Shown here: positions 7,487-10,179 of the stretch, piece after piece
How positions within the stretch are numbered: the stretch's first letter is position 1
How the letters are laid out: each line of letters opens with the position of its first letter
Origin: Desulfocapsa sp.
Lineage (GTDB): Bacteria; Desulfobacterota; Desulfobulbia; Desulfobulbales; Desulfocapsaceae
Reading direction: 5' to 3'
DNA: 10,179 bases
Assembly (NCBI GenBank): GCA_029942265.1
Contig: JAOZTO010000057.1
Span: forward strand, 1 to 10,179
Position numbers and translations under genes: made by a program
Notes under the pieces: model-generated
What the model was told of the DNA's origin: nothing
Seen by the model: only the letters and a program-made list of their open reading frames with translations
The model's database searches: none

Positions 7487-7494
7487 TGACGTCA
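7487..7494. promoter_or_regulatory. TGACGTCA palindrome upstream of paaK copy 2
   Basis: This perfect 8-bp palindrome is centred about 20 nt upstream of the paaK copy 2 start codon. Its position fits an operator overlapping the leader of the cluster. Symmetry does not extend beyond 8 bp, and an 8-bp palindrome can occur by chance, so this is only a candidate. Confidence 0.25.
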
Positions 7495-7768
7495 TTTAGT
7501 TGTGTACTAAATTCGTATTTCAGACTTCTGAGCCATTTCGTGCAATAATTACCAGAAAAAAACAAAGTACCCTAAAAACGTGCTACCAGGCAAGGTTTTT
7601 CTATTTTTATTCTTCCCAAAAGACAGTGCCAGCAGAGGCCTCAGATGTACACGGCCCTCCACAATTGCATGCTACCACATCGCAATAAAGTAAAAAAGCA
7701 TTTAATTAAGTAGCAAAAAAACACTTGACGAATAGCCAGTTCAGCACTACCAATTGCAAAGAAATACT

Positions 7769-7786
7769 ACTGAATCACCATTCAGT
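7769..7786. promoter_or_regulatory. Perfect 7-bp dyad upstream of the SulP gene
   Basis: ACTGAAT, CACC and ATTCAGT form a perfect 7-bp inverted repeat with a 4-nt centre, about 200 nt before the SulP start. It could be a transcription-factor operator or a leader hairpin. No T-run follows on the plus strand, so it is not an intrinsic terminator for that direction. Confidence 0.35.
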
Positions 7787-7984
7787 TAATTACCTAGGAG
7801 ATTTGCCGAGAACAGGTATTTCATTCAAAATCGAAGAATTTGCTAAAAATAAGCGCAGGCATACGTGTGATATTCCAAGCATTATTTTTAGACAATTCTA
7901 AAGAGTTTGGGTGAAAGGTTCTTCTCGGACAGCCTCCCTGGAACGGTTTCCCCAACAATAATCTACTAAAAAAAGAGTTTTGCT

Positions 7985-10144
7985 ATGGTATTTCTTACAA
8001 AGTTTTTCCCATTCCTACTATGGTTTAAAGGATATAAAGGAGCATCATTCAAACTTGATCTGGTAGCTGGAATTACCGTTGCCATGGTACTGATTCCTCA
8101 ATCAATGGCCTATGCTCAGCTTGCTGGCCTTCCAGCTTATTACGGTCTCTATGCTGCGTTTTTGCCACCCATGGTGGCCGCCTTGTTTGGTTCTAGCAGG
8201 CAACTCGGGACAGGCCCTGTGGCAGTTGTTTCACTTATGTCAGCAGCGTCTCTTGAACCTCTGGCAACAGCTGGCTCCCCTGAGTTCATCACTTATTCTA
8301 TTGTGCTCGCACTTGTCGTTGGTATCTTTCAGTTCTCTTTGGGTGTTCTGCGCCTTGGAATGGTTGTGAATTTTCTTTCTCATCCCGTTATCAACGGTTT
8401 TACCAATGCAGCGGCCATTATCATTGCCTCATCCCAATTTTCCAAATTTTTTGGTGTTTATGTAGATAAAGCTCCTCATCATTACGAAACCATGATGAGG
8501 GTTGCCCAAGCAGCACTGGATTACACGCATCTACCGACTTTGATATACGCTGTATCGGCAGTTGCCATCATGGCGACCCTGAAAAAGATAAACCCACGAA
8601 TTCCGAATGTTCTGGTAGCTGTGCTGATTACCACTGTTATTTCATATTTTACCGGTTTTAACAATGATACAAGTGTTGATGTAACCGCAATTCATACCCC
8701 GGGATTTTCAGAAAAAGTCCAAGAATTTAATAAGACAACAGCACACATCAATGAACTTGGAAACAAACGTGCCGATTTTGGTAATCTGGCAGACGAATTG
8801 CGCGATTCAGACTCCGAGGCACATGGTGGTTCCTCCGTTGCCCTGATTAAGATGGAAAGTGAAATCGCTATCCTCACCAACTATATGAACCACGCTAAAG
8901 AAGAGGCTCATCTCCAGCGAAAAGCCCTCAGAGAAATGAAGTTTGAGGCAGTTCAAGATGGGGATTCATATACATTTTATGAAAAAGGTGACATCCCTAC
9001 CGGCACTACAACTGATGGTAACACCTGGCGTTTAAAAGTTAAAAACAAAGAGCTGAACAGTTCAAAACTCACCATGATGGGCGGCGGCGCTATTGTAGGT
9101 AAGGTGCCGGAAGGACTTCCAGCTATCTCCATGCCTGATCTCACAGTTAAAAGCTTTCTCAAACTTCTTCCCACCGCAATCATTATTTCCCTACTTGGCT
9201 TTATGGAGGCAATCGCCATTGCCAAAGCGATGGCTGCAAAAACAGGCCAGAAAATTGATGCTAACCAGGAATTAATTGGCCAGGGGCTTGCTAATATCCT
9301 TGGTTCTATGGGATCAAGTTATGCCGTTTCGGGATCATTTTCACGATCTGCTGTCAACCTTGCAGCAGGTGCTGTATCAGGTGTCTCCTCGGTAATAACA
9401 TCTATCATGGTGATTATCACACTGCTCTTTTTTACTCCTTTGCTCTACCACCTCCCCCAGGCAACACTTGCGGCAGTTATTATGATGGCAGTTATTGGAC
9501 TGGTGAACATTAAAGGATTTGTTCACGCATGGCATGCCCAAAAATATGACGGAATTATTTCTGTTCTCAGTTTTCTGGTAACCCTATATTTTGCACCACA
9601 TCTTGACAAGGGTATTATGGTTGGCTTTGTTCTTTCCATGGGTGTTTTTCTTTATAAATCTATGCGCCCGGTTGTGGCCGAACTCTCCATGCACGAAGAC
9701 AAAGTGTTGAAAAGTGCTGAACATTATCGACTCAAAGGCTGTCGCCATATTTCCGTTGTTCGCTTTGATGGTGCACTCTTCTTCGCCAATGCCAGTTACC
9801 TTGACGAACAGGTTGCCAAGTTCAGGACAGAACATCCGGATCTACGCTATATTTTACTGGATGCACGAGGTATTAATGATATGGATGCATCTGGAGAAGA
9901 AGCTCTTGCCATGATTATTGACAGGCTTCGTGCCGCGAAACTTGGCTTTGCAATGTCCGGTATTAAAGGACAGGTTATGGCTGTTATGGAACGAACACAC
10001 CTACTTGAAAAAATCGGATCAGATAATCTGTACCCTGATACCAAAAGTGCTGTTGCGGATATTATTACCAAGGTGCATACGAATACTGATCTTCCGGAAA
10101 AAGGGTGTCAGAACTGTCCTCTAACCGAATATATTCCTGCTTAA
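7985..10144 (+). CDS. SulP/SLC26 anion transporter with STAS domain and large insertion
   Basis: This is an inner-membrane anion transporter of the SulP family (sulfate, bicarbonate or related anions). Its 719 residues exceed the usual bacterial length of about 550-600. The family signature LVAGITVAMVLIPQSMAYAQLAGLP is at 26-50, and LGTGPVAVVSL at 74-84. Helices 1-7 end near residue 224. A soluble insertion (about 228-367) follows, then the conserved IVGKVPEGLP (370-379) and GFMEAIAIAKA (405-415). The STAS domain spans about 567-697 with D-x-SG at 634-637 (S636). The tail ends in CQNC (708-711). The insertion has charged helical stretches (about 241-272 and 284-320) and a polar, possibly beta, part (325-360). 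In the SLC26 fold the TM7-TM8 loop faces outside, so it is probably periplasmic. The ATG at 7985 has a weak AAAGAG 7 nt upstream. In a sulfate reducer sulfate uptake is plausible, but the anion is not determined. Confidence 0.93.
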   Translation: MVFLTKFFPFLLWFKGYKGASFKLDLVAGITVAMVLIPQSMAYAQLAGLPAYYGLYAAFLPPMVAALFGSSRQLGTGPVAVVSLMSAASLEPLATAGSPEFITYSIVLALVVGIFQFSLGVLRLGMVVNFLSHPVINGFTNAAAIIIASSQFSKFFGVYVDKAPHHYETMMRVAQAALDYTHLPTLIYAVSAVAIMATLKKINPRIPNVLVAVLITTVISYFTGFNNDTSVDVTAIHTPGFSEKVQEFNKTTAHINELGNKRADFGNLADELRDSDSEAHGGSSVALIKMESEIAILTNYMNHAKEEAHLQRKALREMKFEAVQDGDSYTFYEKGDIPTGTTTDGNTWRLKVKNKELNSSKLTMMGGGAIVGKVPEGLPAISMPDLTVKSFLKLLPTAIIISLLGFMEAIAIAKAMAAKTGQKIDANQELIGQGLANILGSMGSSYAVSGSFSRSAVNLAAGAVSGVSSVITSIMVIITLLFFTPLLYHLPQATLAAVIMMAVIGLVNIKGFVHAWHAQKYDGIISVLSFLVTLYFAPHLDKGIMVGFVLSMGVFLYKSMRPVVAELSMHEDKVLKSAEHYRLKGCRHISVVRFDGALFFANASYLDEQVAKFRTEHPDLRYILLDARGINDMDASGEEALAMIIDRLRAAKLGFAMSGIKGQVMAVMERTHLLEKIGSDNLYPDTKSAVADIITKVHTNTDLPEKGCQNCPLTEYIPA

Positions 10145-10179
10145 TTGGCTGGCACCCATCTTCGTTCGATCCGCTTGTT
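10145..10179. other. Sequence after the SulP gene
   Basis: These 35 nt run to the window edge. No terminator, start codon with a ribosome-binding site, or other feature is visible in them. Confidence 0.5.

Larger units (their letters stand above)
7471..7984. promoter_or_regulatory. Divergent intergenic region
   Basis: This AT-rich 514-nt stretch separates the minus-strand ligase cluster from the plus-strand SulP gene, so it should hold promoters for both. I see no convincing gene or RNA family in it. It holds a TGACGTCA palindrome (7487-7494) near the paaK copy 2 start, a weak AT-rich hairpin at 7574-7600 (AAAAAC/GTTTTT), and a 7-bp dyad at 7769-7786. A TTGACG at 7725-7730 has only a poor -10 partner (TACCAA, 7748-7753). 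A 62-codon plus-strand frame at 7500-7688 has no coding support. Confidence 0.6.

Noticed and set aside
7574..7600. AAAAAC/GTTTTT hairpin as a terminator
   Set aside because: The stem is AT-rich with internal mismatches, and no gene ends nearby on either strand.
7500..7688. 62-codon plus-strand frame in the divergent intergenic region
   Set aside because: It has no Shine-Dalgarno, a low-complexity unrecognised sequence, and AT-rich context typical of a promoter region.
7725..7753. Sigma70 promoter for SulP at TTGACG/TACCAA
   Set aside because: The -35 is good but the -10 matches only three of six consensus positions, so it is not called.
1..10179. Mobile elements, CRISPR arrays, tRNA or rRNA genes
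   Set aside because: No transposase, integrase, regular repeat-spacer pattern or cloverleaf-like sequence was seen.

Overview
The window reads as chromosome of an anaerobic, mid-GC Gram-negative bacterium, most likely in the Desulfobacterota (old Deltaproteobacteria). This is inferred from gene content: PaaK-type CoA ligases beside a double-ACT protein and a TRAP uptake system, a SulP anion transporter, and protein sequence style. No rRNA or other phylogenetic marker is present, so the placement is tentative. No tRNA, CRISPR array, insertion sequence or integrase was seen.

Layout. Positions 1-7470 hold eight genes, all on the minus strand. In transcription order they are: a PaaK-family aryl-CoA ligase (copy 2, 6163-7470), a stand-alone tandem ACT-domain protein (5719-6150), a DctP-type periplasmic solute receptor (4569-5603), a DctQ small membrane subunit (3981-4487), a DctM large permease (2683-3978), a universal stress protein (2159-2587), a second PaaK-family ligase (copy 1, 690-1988) and RNase PH (rph, cut by the left edge). 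Spacing is tight at several joints. The ACT ribosome-binding site overlaps the copy 2 stop codon, dctQ and dctM are 2 nt apart, and paaK copy 1 and rph overlap as ATGA. The wider gaps (115, 81, 95 and 170 nt) hold hairpins that probably tune expression. The clearest is a terminator-like hairpin between the receptor gene and dctQ.

A 514-nt divergent intergenic region (7471-7984) separates this cluster from a plus-strand SulP/SLC26-type anion transporter with a C-terminal STAS domain (7985-10144). It carries an unusual insertion of about 140 residues in the membrane domain and a CxxC tail.

How the genes may work together (inference). The TRAP system would import an organic acid, and the PaaK enzymes would activate an aryl acid with CoA and ATP, or run in reverse to conserve energy from aryl-CoA. 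The ACT protein is a likely small-molecule (amino acid) sensor, and the UspA-type protein a likely ATP-dependent modulator of the transporter, by analogy with TeaD of the TeaABC ectoine TRAP system. Together they suggest an uptake and activation cassette for an aromatic acid or an amino-acid-derived aryl acid. Its substrate cannot be read from sequence. rph looks like a housekeeping gene translationally coupled to the end of the cassette.
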